Assembly: GCA_022760475.1 (NCBI GenBank)
Contig: JALEFZ010000088.1
Location: forward strand, 310,001 to 374,000
DNA length: 64,000 bases
Reading direction: 5' to 3'
From: Bacteroidia bacterium
Lineage (GTDB): Bacteria; Bacteroidota; Bacteroidia; J057
In this document: in pieces, positions 24,340-33,208 of the stretch
How the letters are laid out: each line of letters begins with the position of its first letter
How positions within the stretch are numbered: the first letter of the stretch is position 1
Notes under the pieces: generated by a model
What the model was told of the DNA's origin: nothing
Databases searched by the model: none
What the model saw: only the letters and a program-made list of their open reading frames with translations
Position numbers and translations under genes: made by a program

Positions 24340-25422
24340 TTAACGCTTAGAGATTTTTAATGATTTGACTTCTTGACCGGATTGAATCTGAAGATAATAG
24401 ATCCCTCTTGGCATATTGGGAGGGATGATAAAAGGAATTTTATGCCTCCCAGTGGAAAAGACAGTTTTACCTATTACTTTTTTCACCAAGCGCCCATTCA
24501 TATCAAAAACTGCGGCTTCAATATTTTCTTTTTTATTCAATTCCAAGAGAAGAACAGCCCCTTCAATTACAGGGTTGGGGAAAAGACTTGCTTCTTTTAC
24601 AAAGGGGAACTCATCCTCAATCCCTACAGCAAGGGCGTCAAAATCCTCATTATTCCTTGGGAGTAATTTCATTTCCCCTGATCCATAGTACATGATCCCT
24701 CTAATAGCCTCAAACTTATCTCCTTGCTTTACTGCGATGGCGGGAACCTTCATTCTACCTGCATTGTCAGCCCAAAGGCTGTCATTGACGTAGGAAACAT
24801 GGAGTGATGAGAAAGCGCTGGATGTCTGGACGCCCGTCAGGATTCTACAGCCTTCAGCCTGTATGTTTGAATCTGAACCAACGACCCACTCGCCAAAATT
24901 ATTTGGAGAATCCGGATTCACATTTACCACACTGATTGGACCTGTATTGCTTTTCAATTCAATCAACATGGACTCATATTTTTCAGTAGTGGCAAGACTA
25001 TAATTGGTGAATGTGTTGGGGCCCAGGGCAAGAGCTGTGATGTTTCCCGTTCCATTAAGCATAAGTGTGTCTGCATTGTCAAGAAGGGTAACTCCATTTT
25101 CTTCCTTTACGGTACCGGAAACCGTGACAAGATCTCCCACTTTGAGGCTGATAATCCCTGAACCTCCCCTCAACTGAATTCCTGCCCATTCGGTTTGCCC
25201 TTGTTGCTGGATAAAAATGGCATCAAGATTTCCTGCTTCTGCGGATGCTGTAACGACCCCTGTAACCGATACAAATTGATTCAGGAATGGAGAGGCGTCT
25301 GTGGTACCATTGGGATCTACAGATTGGATCTCAACAATGGTAGTGGAAGTTTGGGCTTTAATGTGGATCATCAAGCCGAAAAGTAGTATCCATCCGAGAC
25401 AAAGGGCTTTAACTGAATTCAT
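24340..25422 (-). CDS. Secreted OB-fold (DUF5689-like) T9SS cargo protein
   Basis: A 360-residue protein from the ATG at 25422, which gives a clean signal peptide (MNSVKALCLGWILLFGLMIHIKAQ). The central region reads as an OB-fold: FVSVTGVVTAS, DAIFIQQQGQTEWAGIQLRGG, LKVGDLVTVSGTVKEENG, then YESMLIELKS and MKLLPRNNEDF. The end is a type A sorting domain (LFPNPVIEGAVLLLEL ... GIYYLQIQSG). It is clearly related to the second half of the protein at 56414-58687. Extracellular OB-fold modules like these often accompany nucleases or phosphatases, but no catalytic domain is attached here. Ligand unknown. Confidence 0.85.
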   Translation of the reverse strand: MNSVKALCLGWILLFGLMIHIKAQTSTTIVEIQSVDPNGTTDASPFLNQFVSVTGVVTASAEAGNLDAIFIQQQGQTEWAGIQLRGGSGIISLKVGDLVTVSGTVKEENGVTLLDNADTLMLNGTGNITALALGPNTFTNYSLATTEKYESMLIELKSNTGPISVVNVNPDSPNNFGEWVVGSDSNIQAEGCRILTGVQTSSAFSSLHVSYVNDSLWADNAGRMKVPAIAVKQGDKFEAIRGIMYYGSGEMKLLPRNNEDFDALAVGIEDEFPFVKEASLFPNPVIEGAVLLLELNKKENIEAAVFDMNGRLVKKVIGKTVFSTGRHKIPFIIPPNMPRGIYYLQIQSGQEVKSLKISKR

Positions 25423-25626
25423 CGTTCTCTTATTTAATGATAGGTTCTTCAAGTTGATATGAGAAAGCATAAATCATTTCTGCTTTTGTTGCTTCTTACT
25501 CCTATCACATATCGTATTTTTTTGAAAAAGTCATCAAAGAAGGGCTAAAGTCCTTGAAAACGAAGGAAGGTAAAATGATTCTTCAAACTTGCAGATGCTT
25601 GAGCCGGAGGCAGTATTAACATCTTG

Positions 25627-25644
25627 CTGTTACAAATGTAACAG
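25627..25644. promoter_or_regulatory. Candidate operator palindrome upstream of OB-fold cargo gene
   Basis: The site is CTGTTACA, the two bases AA, then TGTAACAG, a perfect dyad about 205 bp upstream of the start at 25422. The shape fits a CRP/FNR-superfamily or similar dimeric regulator, but no family can be assigned from one site. Confidence 0.35.
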
Positions 25645-25730
25645 TATTTTTGGGGAGTAGATTTTAGGTTTGAGCATTGAAGCAGAATAGAGAAAACACC
25701 CAAGGAAAAAATAAGATTTGCTTTGCATTA

Positions 25731-25777
25731 GAGAAAGGCCTTTTTGCTTGCCGGGAACAAGCGAAAAAGGCCTTCTC
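25731..25777 (-). terminator. Long hairpin terminator at the end of the PUL
   Basis: GAGAAAGGCCTTTTTGCTTG pairs with CAAGCGAAAAAGGCCTTCTC apart from single-base bulges, around a 7-base loop. It starts 25 bp beyond the xylanase stop. Both sides carry T- or A-rich arms, so it may work in either direction. Confidence 0.75.
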
Positions 25778-25801
25778 ATATCTTAGGAAGATCTGCTTTT
25801 A

Positions 25802-27934
25802 TCAATGAAGGATGAGCTTTTCCCTTATATCTAACTCTTTTCCTTTCAATTCAATAAAATAAAATCCAGGGGTATAGTCTTGTAGGTCAAAGCTATAGTT
25901 GTCAAAAGTCCCTGAATACTGGTGCAACAGGGAACCGTCCAGGGCAAAGACCTTTAGGTCTACTTCCTGCTTTCTAGGCAATTCGATATTGACCCTTCCA
26001 CTATTTGGGTTGGGATAAATCTTGATTCTATTTTGCTGATCTCTTTCCAGTTTGGTCGCCAACTGATTACAATTGATGGTATAGGTAAAATCTTCAGTTA
26101 GTTCCAGGGTATCTCTTACGATGCTGCCTCCGCAGTAGTAGGAAATTTCATAAAGCCCCTTGAAGCCTCTTATTGTGCCATTGCCTTGGGCATCACTTGT
26201 AAGGCCTTCACTTGTCCACCATTCATTGAAAACAAGGTCAACAAAGGTCGAGCCGGGTTGGGTCATGCTCCAATCTCTATTGAAAAGATTGGTACCTTCA
26301 TTCAGCCAGGTAGAACCATCCCAAAAGTTCCAGAATAAGAAGCCGTCTACACTTGGGTGGCTAAAGGTAGCCGTCAGGAAATCTTTGAGGTAGCTTGCTC
26401 CGGTAGATTCGGAGACGAAAGTAGGCATGTCAAACTCCGTTATCTTTGTTGTGAGTCCATATCTATTGTAAAAGTCATCCAGGGTCCCTAATACTGAGGG
26501 AATCCCATTTGGAAAGCCTCCTATGTGACACTGAAAGCCAAGCCCTGTGATCCCCGAGTTGGCATCCAACAATTCCTGTGTATTTGACTTAAGGTTTTCG
26601 TATTGGACTGAACCTGCCTCCTGTTGTTGAGAAATGGTGATGTAATCATTCAGGTATAGCCCAATAGTAGAATCGATTTCGTGGGCTTTTTGGAATATCT
26701 CGGTGAAAATTTCCCTTCCTGTAGGGTATCCTGCCTTACCTCTAAAGAGGTTTTCAAGGCTACGATTGGTAACTGTTTCATTCAGAACGTCCCATTCTTC
26801 GATCTGTCCAGCAAGCCCAGGATAGGTCAGGATTTCTGTAATGTGGTCATTGATCCTGGTTTTGATGTAGTTGATGTCATTCTGGTTGTTTTCGATATCT
26901 GGGGGCATGTTATCGAAACCTGGCCAGATTAAGGTATGGCCTCGAATTTTAATACCATTATCCTTTAGCCATGACACTGCATTGACCAACTCTGCATTGC
27001 TTACAAACCAATTTTGTTCCCAGGCAGGCCATTTCATGTCATTCTCGAATACGACCCAGTTGAATCCATGTCCTTTTCCATCAAGGTCTATGATTTTATT
27101 TTGGTAAATGTTGTTCTGGTTGTTATTACCGGCGATTTTATCTGCGGTGACAGCTGAGCCGAAGGCAAACTCATGGCGGAGCATGTTCACTTCCACCCAG
27201 GCATTAGCTACTGGATTGCCACTGTCGTCGCGGGTTTGGATAGTCAGATTTGCCTTTCTAAGGCTGTCGATGTTTTTGTTTGCGACGGATCTCCAGGGCG
27301 CATTGGTTTCCCATCCATCATAAAATTGATTATTGATCTGCTCTGGTAAGGCGGATTTACTAATTGATTTTCCATAATTGATGGCGGTAAATCCTCCTAT
27401 TTCTATGGTTTGGGCTTCGAATCCCAGATGGAAACCAACGACAAGGCTCTCAATATTGTAGCCAGCTCTCATTTCTACAGGGATATAATACAGCTTCCAT
27501 GAAGTATCAATGGGCATGGTCAGAATTACCTCCTTATTGAAATTGGAAGCATTCTCAGCAAAGAAATTAACCTTTCCTTTTGAGCCTACTGCTCTGATGT
27601 AAAAGGTCAGAAGTACCACATCACCCTGTTGGATCGCAATTTTGTTACGGATGTTCCACCCTGCATCCCATGGATTGGTTTTGGCGGAGGAGATGATCAT
27701 CCTCGATTTGCTGGCAAAATCCTGGTTAGAAGCATTGTTAATGGAATGGGCACCTCCATATCGGATGGTATTATCAAGGATTTCTGTTTCGTTGTTGTAA
27801 AAGAGCCAATCCCCACCAGTTACACTGTATTGGGACTGTAAATTGGATTTTAAGTTGCTATGGTAAGCATCCTGAGCTGATACAGAAAGTACGCACAGGC
27901 ACCAAATAGAAAGCAATGTAATTAGCTGTTTCAT
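25802..27934 (-). CDS. GH10 endo-1,4-beta-xylanase with CBM-like domain and T9SS sorting signal
   Basis: A 710-residue secreted enzyme. Signal peptide at 1-20. Residues ~22-190 form a beta-sandwich resembling CBM4/9-type modules (GGAHSINNASNQDFASKSRMI, DTSWKLYYIPVEM, IEIGGFTAINYG). A short linker strand region follows (NLTIQTRDDSGNPVANAWVEVNM). The GH10 barrel spans ~255-590: FNWVVFENDMKW, RGHTLIWPG, WDVLNE with acid/base Glu386, GLGFQCHIGG, ITEFDMP with nucleophile Glu500, and a final FLFWNFWDGSTW. The C-terminus is a type A sorting domain (IYPNPNSGRVNIELP ... GFYFIELKG). GH10 enzymes cut the xylan backbone. It is the last gene of the PUL and the only glycoside hydrolase seen in it. Confidence 0.94.
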   Translation of the reverse strand: MKQLITLLSIWCLCVLSVSAQDAYHSNLKSNLQSQYSVTGGDWLFYNNETEILDNTIRYGGAHSINNASNQDFASKSRMIISSAKTNPWDAGWNIRNKIAIQQGDVVLLTFYIRAVGSKGKVNFFAENASNFNKEVILTMPIDTSWKLYYIPVEMRAGYNIESLVVGFHLGFEAQTIEIGGFTAINYGKSISKSALPEQINNQFYDGWETNAPWRSVANKNIDSLRKANLTIQTRDDSGNPVANAWVEVNMLRHEFAFGSAVTADKIAGNNNQNNIYQNKIIDLDGKGHGFNWVVFENDMKWPAWEQNWFVSNAELVNAVSWLKDNGIKIRGHTLIWPGFDNMPPDIENNQNDINYIKTRINDHITEILTYPGLAGQIEEWDVLNETVTNRSLENLFRGKAGYPTGREIFTEIFQKAHEIDSTIGLYLNDYITISQQQEAGSVQYENLKSNTQELLDANSGITGLGFQCHIGGFPNGIPSVLGTLDDFYNRYGLTTKITEFDMPTFVSESTGASYLKDFLTATFSHPSVDGFLFWNFWDGSTWLNEGTNLFNRDWSMTQPGSTFVDLVFNEWWTSEGLTSDAQGNGTIRGFKGLYEISYYCGGSIVRDTLELTEDFTYTINCNQLATKLERDQQNRIKIYPNPNSGRVNIELPRKQEVDLKVFALDGSLLHQYSGTFDNYSFDLQDYTPGFYFIELKGKELDIREKLILH

Positions 27935-27971
27935 GTAAAAATGAAGGTTGGTTAGCTTGACTAAAGAATTG

Positions 27972-28016
27972 GGTGATTCGGGTTAACAGTAGATGAATAC
28001 TTTCACCCGAATCACC
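27972..28016 (-). terminator. Hairpin between repeat-protein gene and xylanase gene
   Basis: Perfect 12-bp arms (GGTGATTCGGGT and ACCCGAATCACC) enclose a 21-base loop, 15 bp after the stop of the upstream gene. The T-richness that follows on the minus strand is weak, so this is either a leaky terminator or an mRNA-stabilising structure inside the PUL. Confidence 0.5.
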
Positions 28017-28030
28017 ATCATTAAGAACTA

Positions 28031-30457
28031 TTATTTTTTCATCATTCTGGAGCTAGCTGCCATTTGGCCATTTACTTTCAGTTGTACAAAGTAAATTCCA
28101 TTTGGTAGTTCTTGGATATCAATTTTTTTACTGTGAGATCCTGGGTACATATTTTCAAATGTTCCCCTTAACAGGTTTTGTCCCATGATATTTGAAACTC
28201 TCCATTCTACTTCGGCTACTTCATTCAATTCAAAATCAAGGCTAAGGATTTTATTGGCTGGGTTGGGGTACATGTTGAACTGCTGGACAGGAGAAACTTT
28301 GTCAATGCCTACTGTCGCAGAGCCAAATGAAATCCAATCTATATCCACAGTCCCATTGTATCCACCCAAATCAGGGTTGACATAAAATAGAAGGTTAGAA
28401 ACCCTCTCAGGGTCGACGGCACATGGAGAACTGGTACAAGGACTGCCTCCAAAGGCTCCATCCTGATAGGAATTGGCATAATCCAACTCATAGACCTTGT
28501 AAGCTGTGTCCAGGGTAGCTGTAACAGCTGACAAGTTGGACACAAAACCTTGATTGTCCTGGACATCCACTCGAAGAATGGTGTTCAATTCACTTGCTTT
28601 AGCCCTGACATAGAGCTTATCGTTGCTTCCCATGGCATCTATGAGGACATTTTCTCCAAGTTCATTGTGTGCAGTATAGTTATATGCTGCATATGCACCA
28701 GCAGTTCCATCACCTGTCAACGTCCATACATCATTGACTGTTGCCGAAGTAAAACCTCCTGGTTCAGTAATGAACAGGTTGGTGTTGTCATCCATTTGGT
28801 CTACATAACCCGCTATGCCCTTAGGTCCTGCATCTTCTCCCAATGCCTGACCAATTGAGATGAAGTCAATAGAGATTTCTCCTTTAAAGAATCCCTGGAC
28901 TGGATCAGGGAAAATAAGTAACTGGTTTATAGCTGTAAAATCTACGGGACAAGGTCCACTCGTACAGGCTGTTCCTCCATATCCTCCATCATTGTACTGT
29001 CCAGAAAAATTATATTCATAGACCAGGTATTCATCTGTAATTACCTTGGTCAGACCAGCAAGAGAGGTGTGGAAATTGGCAGTGTCCACAAGGTCAATCC
29101 TCAGGGGCACAGTTCCCGCATCTACCTTTGCTTTGATGAATACCTTGTTATCACCGGGTGTCATATTCAAGAAAACCTGAGAACCTGAATCCTTATCGTG
29201 TAGTAGATAGGAGATGGCTGCAAACTGGCCTGAAGTACTGTCTCCGGTAATCAACAATTCTGATCCTACTTCATCGGTGGTTATCCCAGCGGGTGGTGTG
29301 GTAAACTCAAGGGTTTCATTGTTGAAATGATCCTCATAAATGAGATCGGCTTCAGGCCCGGGAGGTTCAAGTGAAACACCGAATGAAATGTAATCTATAG
29401 ATAACTGCCCAGGGAAGGCACCTGTGCCAGGCTCTATGAAAATGAGTATGTTTCCGGCACGTTCACCATTTACCGGACATGGAGCAGTACTCTGGGTACA
29501 AGGTGTCCCTCCATATCCAAGGTCAGAGAGTACTCCTGTAAAGTCGTACTCAAAGATAGAATAAGCAGTGTCTACAAGTTTTGTGATCGATCCGGCAGTA
29601 CTTGCGAAGCCATCAATATCTTGGATGTCAATCCTTAATGCAGTATTAGCAATGGTAGATTTGGCTTTTACATATAGCTTGTTGTTACCTGTAATGTCAA
29701 TGTCAAAGGTATCTTTGGTTACTCTGTTCATAAACTGATAATTCAGTGGGTCAAATTGACCTGTGGTTCCGTCTCCGCTGATGATAATGGCTGAACCTTG
29801 TTGCAGCAAGGAATATCCAGGCCCTACAAAAGTGAAGGCATTGGCTACGGAATCATCGTCGAAGTGGTCCTGGAAAACATTGGAACTGATGACAGTGTCA
29901 GGTGGAGATCCAAAGGAAATAAAGTCAATTACAATACTTCCTGTAAATCCCGAACCAGGGTTTGCAAAGAACATCAGTGTCTGGATGGCTGTAGGGTCGA
30001 CATTACAAGGTCCAGTGGTACATCCAGTACCTCCGAATCCTCCATCAACATAACCCCCGGTAAAGTCAAATTCCAATACCTGGAAATCGGTGGTTAATGT
30101 CTTGGTAATACCTGCCTGGGTAGTTGCCAGGTTCATGGTATCCTGCAAGTCAAGCCTTAGTTGAGTTCCGATAGAACTGGCCTTGGCTCGTACAAAGACT
30201 TTGTTGTTGCCGGAAGCATCAACCAACACACCCATGCCACTTGTGCGATCGTGTGGTTGATAGGTAAATGGGTCAAATGGGCCTGATTGAGTGGCGGCTG
30301 TAATGGTCCATTCTGATGAGGCCTCTCCATGTGTAAATCCGTTTCCGCCGGTGTAAGCGGGGTCGTTGTTGTCGAAATGATCTGTATATGCTGCCTGCCC
30401 AAAAAGCGAGGGTAGGGCAAGGAGAAAGCATATAAACATCGTAAATAGGTTTCTCAT
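28031..30457 (-). CDS. T9SS cargo protein with four tandem CBM-like repeats
   Basis: An 808-residue protein from the ATG at 30457 (an in-frame ATG at 30469 is also possible), with signal peptide MRNLFTMFICFLLALPSLFGQ. It has four repeats of about 175-190 residues, each with: a D-H-F-D-type start, SGDGTxGxFxxxxY, GxNKLYVKAKS-like strand, LRIDLQD, YxxYEYDFTG, a GG(Y/F)GG turn leading to a conserved Cys pair (CTSGPC in repeat 3, CTQSTAPC in repeat 2), a PxxVDxxxIxxLLIF strand, and DFISFG at the end. A type A sorting domain follows (MYPNPANKILSLDFE ... NGIYFVQLKVNG). No catalytic residues were found. The repeat looks like a glycan-binding beta-sandwich; surface display beside the xylanase fits a xylan-capture role. 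The family was not recognised. Confidence 0.82.
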   Translation of the reverse strand: MRNLFTMFICFLLALPSLFGQAAYTDHFDNNDPAYTGGNGFTHGEASSEWTITAATQSGPFDPFTYQPHDRTSGMGVLVDASGNNKVFVRAKASSIGTQLRLDLQDTMNLATTQAGITKTLTTDFQVLEFDFTGGYVDGGFGGTGCTTGPCNVDPTAIQTLMFFANPGSGFTGSIVIDFISFGSPPDTVISSNVFQDHFDDDSVANAFTFVGPGYSLLQQGSAIIISGDGTTGQFDPLNYQFMNRVTKDTFDIDITGNNKLYVKAKSTIANTALRIDIQDIDGFASTAGSITKLVDTAYSIFEYDFTGVLSDLGYGGTPCTQSTAPCPVNGERAGNILIFIEPGTGAFPGQLSIDYISFGVSLEPPGPEADLIYEDHFNNETLEFTTPPAGITTDEVGSELLITGDSTSGQFAAISYLLHDKDSGSQVFLNMTPGDNKVFIKAKVDAGTVPLRIDLVDTANFHTSLAGLTKVITDEYLVYEYNFSGQYNDGGYGGTACTSGPCPVDFTAINQLLIFPDPVQGFFKGEISIDFISIGQALGEDAGPKGIAGYVDQMDDNTNLFITEPGGFTSATVNDVWTLTGDGTAGAYAAYNYTAHNELGENVLIDAMGSNDKLYVRAKASELNTILRVDVQDNQGFVSNLSAVTATLDTAYKVYELDYANSYQDGAFGGSPCTSSPCAVDPERVSNLLFYVNPDLGGYNGTVDIDWISFGSATVGIDKVSPVQQFNMYPNPANKILSLDFELNEVAEVEWRVSNIMGQNLLRGTFENMYPGSHSKKIDIQELPNGIYFVQLKVNGQMAASSRMMKK

Positions 30458-30498
30458 AGCGAGTAGCATTTAGTTAATTAAAGGTTTTGGATAAGAAT

Positions 30499-30535
30499 GT
30501 TTTCCCTCAGCCCTTCTTGGCTGGAAGGGGAAAAC
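30499..30535 (-). terminator. Hairpin between IPT lipoprotein gene and repeat-protein gene
   Basis: On the minus strand, GTTTTCCC and CCAGCC pair with GGGCTG and GGGAAAAC around an AAGAA loop, with a small internal bulge. It lies 30 bp after the stop at 30566. There is no strong U-tract, so read-through attenuation or RNA processing is as likely as termination. Confidence 0.4.
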
Positions 30536-30565
30536 TTCTGATTATTAAGTTTTTACCGTTTGTTG

Positions 30566-31681
30566 TTAAAGCAATTCCAGGAACTTCAGGTTGTCGACAT
30601 TGACTTCCAGCGCAGATCCAGACTTATCCGCATCGATCAGGTGAATTTTTAATAAATTTACCTTTTGAGGATCGACAATTGCGCCATTAAGGTCCTTGAA
30701 ACGAGTCAGGGGAATAGACAAATGGTTCCAGCCATCACCATTAATTTGTAATTGGAAGGTGAAGTCATTGATAGAGCCATCTTTTTCCCTCAGGATTAAA
30801 ATGATATGGGTATTGTCCCTGCCATTGTTATGGACATCCAATTCCAATAGGGTATTGCTGGCAGTGGTTCTTATGCCATAGGTTTCGAATTCATCCCCGG
30901 GAAAACCAAAGTGGTTTTGGGCTCCACCGATCCAGAGGATATCAAGGTCGTCAGATCCACTGAGTTTGAGGTAATTTCCTTCGAATGGGGCTGGATTCTG
31001 ATTTTGGACTGCATTGGTAGCATTTTCATTGATAGATCCAACGAAAACCCACTTATTGGTTTCTGCCCTAAGTCCGTTTCCATCAAAATCATTGATCAAG
31101 ACTGTTCCCACTGTAAAAAACCTTTGGGGAGAAAGTGCTGAACCTCCATTCGCATTTACCCTTACAAATCCTTTTTCAATGCCTTCTGGAACTTCAACTA
31201 CAAGCGAATCCTCTCCAAACCTGACGATATTGGCCGGAACGCTGTCGAAGAAATATACCTCAAGCGGTTCAAAGAAATTTTTGCCTCTGATTGTAATTTC
31301 ATCTCCTGGGCCTCCAGACTCAGGAAAAAGTCCAAACAGCTCAGGAGCCTCTCTTGTCACCCGAAAGTCTGTTTTTACCTCTCCCAACTCCGTTGTCAAG
31401 ACGACTTCGTGATCTCCGAGTGGGACAGTAGATGGAATCCGGAATAATAAGGCATGATCTGCGTTGTAGGCAGTATTGAAATTAATGGGAACTCCACTAA
31501 AAGTGATGCTCTGAATTTCAGCAAGGTGTTCTCCCTGGATGGTTACAAGAGTTTCTTCTGGGCCGAATTCGGGTTCTATTGAGCTAATTGTAGGTTGGAA
31601 CGAATCTGATCTGCAAGACCACAGGCCCATTCCCAGCCATAGGATCAATACCCAAAGAGTTGTGTTTTGTATCTTTTTCAT
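30566..31681 (-). CDS. IPT/TIG-domain surface glycan-binding lipoprotein of the PUL
   Basis: A 371-residue lipoprotein (signal ending GLWSC). Two IPT/TIG immunoglobulin-like domains are visible: PTISSIEPEFGPEETLVTIQG ... and PELFGLFPESGGPGDEITIRGKNFF. The C-terminal ~180 residues form a beta-sandwich (NDFDGNGLR, LKLSGSDDLDILWIGG, LLELDVHNNGRDNTHIILIL, GDGWNHLSIPLTRFKD, VNVDNLKFLELL) like carbohydrate-binding ends of SusE/SusF-position proteins. It follows susD by 17 bp. In such loci this position encodes a surface glycan-binding protein that helps capture polysaccharide. Confidence 0.85.
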   Translation of the reverse strand: MKKIQNTTLWVLILWLGMGLWSCRSDSFQPTISSIEPEFGPEETLVTIQGEHLAEIQSITFSGVPINFNTAYNADHALLFRIPSTVPLGDHEVVLTTELGEVKTDFRVTREAPELFGLFPESGGPGDEITIRGKNFFEPLEVYFFDSVPANIVRFGEDSLVVEVPEGIEKGFVRVNANGGSALSPQRFFTVGTVLINDFDGNGLRAETNKWVFVGSINENATNAVQNQNPAPFEGNYLKLSGSDDLDILWIGGAQNHFGFPGDEFETYGIRTTASNTLLELDVHNNGRDNTHIILILREKDGSINDFTFQLQINGDGWNHLSIPLTRFKDLNGAIVDPQKVNLLKIHLIDADKSGSALEVNVDNLKFLELL

Positions 31682-31698
31682 CGATTTAACAGTTGGGA

Positions 31699-33180
31699 TT
31701 AATAGCCTGGATTTTGTTCCAGGTTTGGATTGATTTTTAATTCAGATGAAGGGATCGGGAACAGCAACTTCTCATTGCTGGGATTCTTGCCGTGCAAACT
31801 CATGATTTCAACTGCCCTGCCGGATCTCAGCAAGTCAAACCACCTTTGTCCTTCAAAAGCAAATTCCACCCTTCTTTCGTGCAGGATATCTTCTCTATTG
31901 AATTCGGTAACAGCCTCCAGTCCAGCCCTTTGGCGAACCTCGTTGTAGGCTGTAAGTGCTTCAGGATTTTTAGTTACTCCTCCTTCGATTTCCATGATGC
32001 TCTCTGCGAAGGTTAACAGCACATCAGCATACCTGATTTCGTGGCTGTTTTGAGGGGTACTCATGAAACAGATATTTGACCCACTGCCCACAACATATTT
32101 TTTAATGTTGCAAAGAGTTGCAGAGGCTCCTTGTGCTGGATAGGTATAACCCCCATCCTGAGGATTGATGGTTGGATAATAAACCCCCGAAGTCATCATG
32201 CTTACATCCCTTCGCAAGTCTCCCTCTTCAAAGGCTTCAAAAATGGTGGTTCCTGGATTTGAAAGAATAGGTCCTGTCGGTATCTGAGAGCCCCAACCAT
32301 CCCGATCCTTGGTAATGCCTTCACCCCAGGGGGCAAAGAAGGCTTGTTTGGCGTTTCCGGTGCCAAAGTTTTTGCAGCCTGTCAATTGTATTTGGAATAT
32401 ACCCTCAGCATTGTTGTCTGAGGTTGCTAGTTCGAAGTTATCCGAGTAGTTAGGCATTAGTTGGTAAATGCCCATGTCCATAACGGCTTTTGACCATGTT
32501 TTTGATCCCAGGTAATCTCTTCTTGTCAAGTATACCTTTGCCAACAAGGCCATGGCAGCTCCTTTGCTAGCTCTGCCAATATCAATCCCTGACCAACGGG
32601 CAGGAAGGTGTTCCTGTGCAAAGAGAAGATCTTCCTCTATTACTTCGTACACCTCAGCCACCGTAGCTCTTGGAAGTAAGAAGTCGTCTCCAAATTCAGG
32701 GGCTGAAAGTACCAAAGGTACTCCCCCATAGATCCTTACCAGATCGAAGTATGAGAATGCACGTAGGAAGCGAGCTTCAGCGATCAGTCTATTGATAGTC
32801 GCCTGTTCAATGCTCATGTTACCAACTTTTTCAATTACTACATTGGCCAAAACCACACAACGATAGTGGAAAGCCCAATAATTGGCTACGGGCAAGTTGT
32901 CTGCTGATACCGAAAAGTTATCAATGGGAGTAAAGTCAGGGTCTGTACCTCCTGCCTGGGTATTATCCGATGGTATCTCGGTAATCATCCACCCCTTCCC
33001 TTGCCATTCAACATCCAGCATGGGGGAATAAATAGCCAATGCAGCCAAATTTGCTTCTTCCTCAGTTTGGTAAAAGGATTCTGTACTGATTTGATCCAGG
33101 GGTTGCCTATCAAGGAAGCCTTCGCAACTGATGGCGGTCAAAGCCAGGATCGATATATAAATAAACATCAGACGATTCAT
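31699..33180 (-). CDS. SusD/RagB-family nutrient-binding lipoprotein
   Basis: A 493-residue outer-membrane lipoprotein (signal ending TAISCEGFLDRQPLDQIS, the typical SusD start). Further family features: FYQTEEEANLAALAIYSPM, ARFLRAFSYFDLVRIYGGVPLV, RATVAEVYEVIEEDLLFAQ, SKGAAMALLAKVYLTRRDY (TPR-like core), YADVLLTFAE, YNEVRQRAG, ILHERRVEFAFEGQRWFDLLRSG and a final LEQNPGY. SusD lids bind glycan and close over the SusC pore. It pairs with the SusC gene 28 bp upstream. Confidence 0.96.
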   Translation of the reverse strand: MNRLMFIYISILALTAISCEGFLDRQPLDQISTESFYQTEEEANLAALAIYSPMLDVEWQGKGWMITEIPSDNTQAGGTDPDFTPIDNFSVSADNLPVANYWAFHYRCVVLANVVIEKVGNMSIEQATINRLIAEARFLRAFSYFDLVRIYGGVPLVLSAPEFGDDFLLPRATVAEVYEVIEEDLLFAQEHLPARWSGIDIGRASKGAAMALLAKVYLTRRDYLGSKTWSKAVMDMGIYQLMPNYSDNFELATSDNNAEGIFQIQLTGCKNFGTGNAKQAFFAPWGEGITKDRDGWGSQIPTGPILSNPGTTIFEAFEEGDLRRDVSMMTSGVYYPTINPQDGGYTYPAQGASATLCNIKKYVVGSGSNICFMSTPQNSHEIRYADVLLTFAESIMEIEGGVTKNPEALTAYNEVRQRAGLEAVTEFNREDILHERRVEFAFEGQRWFDLLRSGRAVEIMSLHGKNPSNEKLLFPIPSSELKINPNLEQNPGY

Positions 33181-33208
33181 GCGATTGATATTTTAAGTCT
33201 TGTTAGTG

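Larger units (their letters stand above)
25423..25801. other. Intergenic region between OB-fold cargo gene and xylanase gene
   Basis: This 379-bp gap has no credible gene. It contains a perfect palindrome with 8-bp arms (CTGTTACA, AA, TGTAACAG; 25627-25644) that resembles a dimeric transcription-factor site. A long hairpin at 25731-25777 probably ends the PUL transcript. No exact TAnnTTTG element was found for the OB-fold gene. Confidence 0.5.

Noticed and set aside
27972-28016. Riboswitch or structured ncRNA in the PUL gap
   Set aside because: A single long-loop hairpin without a conserved core or pseudoknot is better explained as a terminator or stabilising stem.
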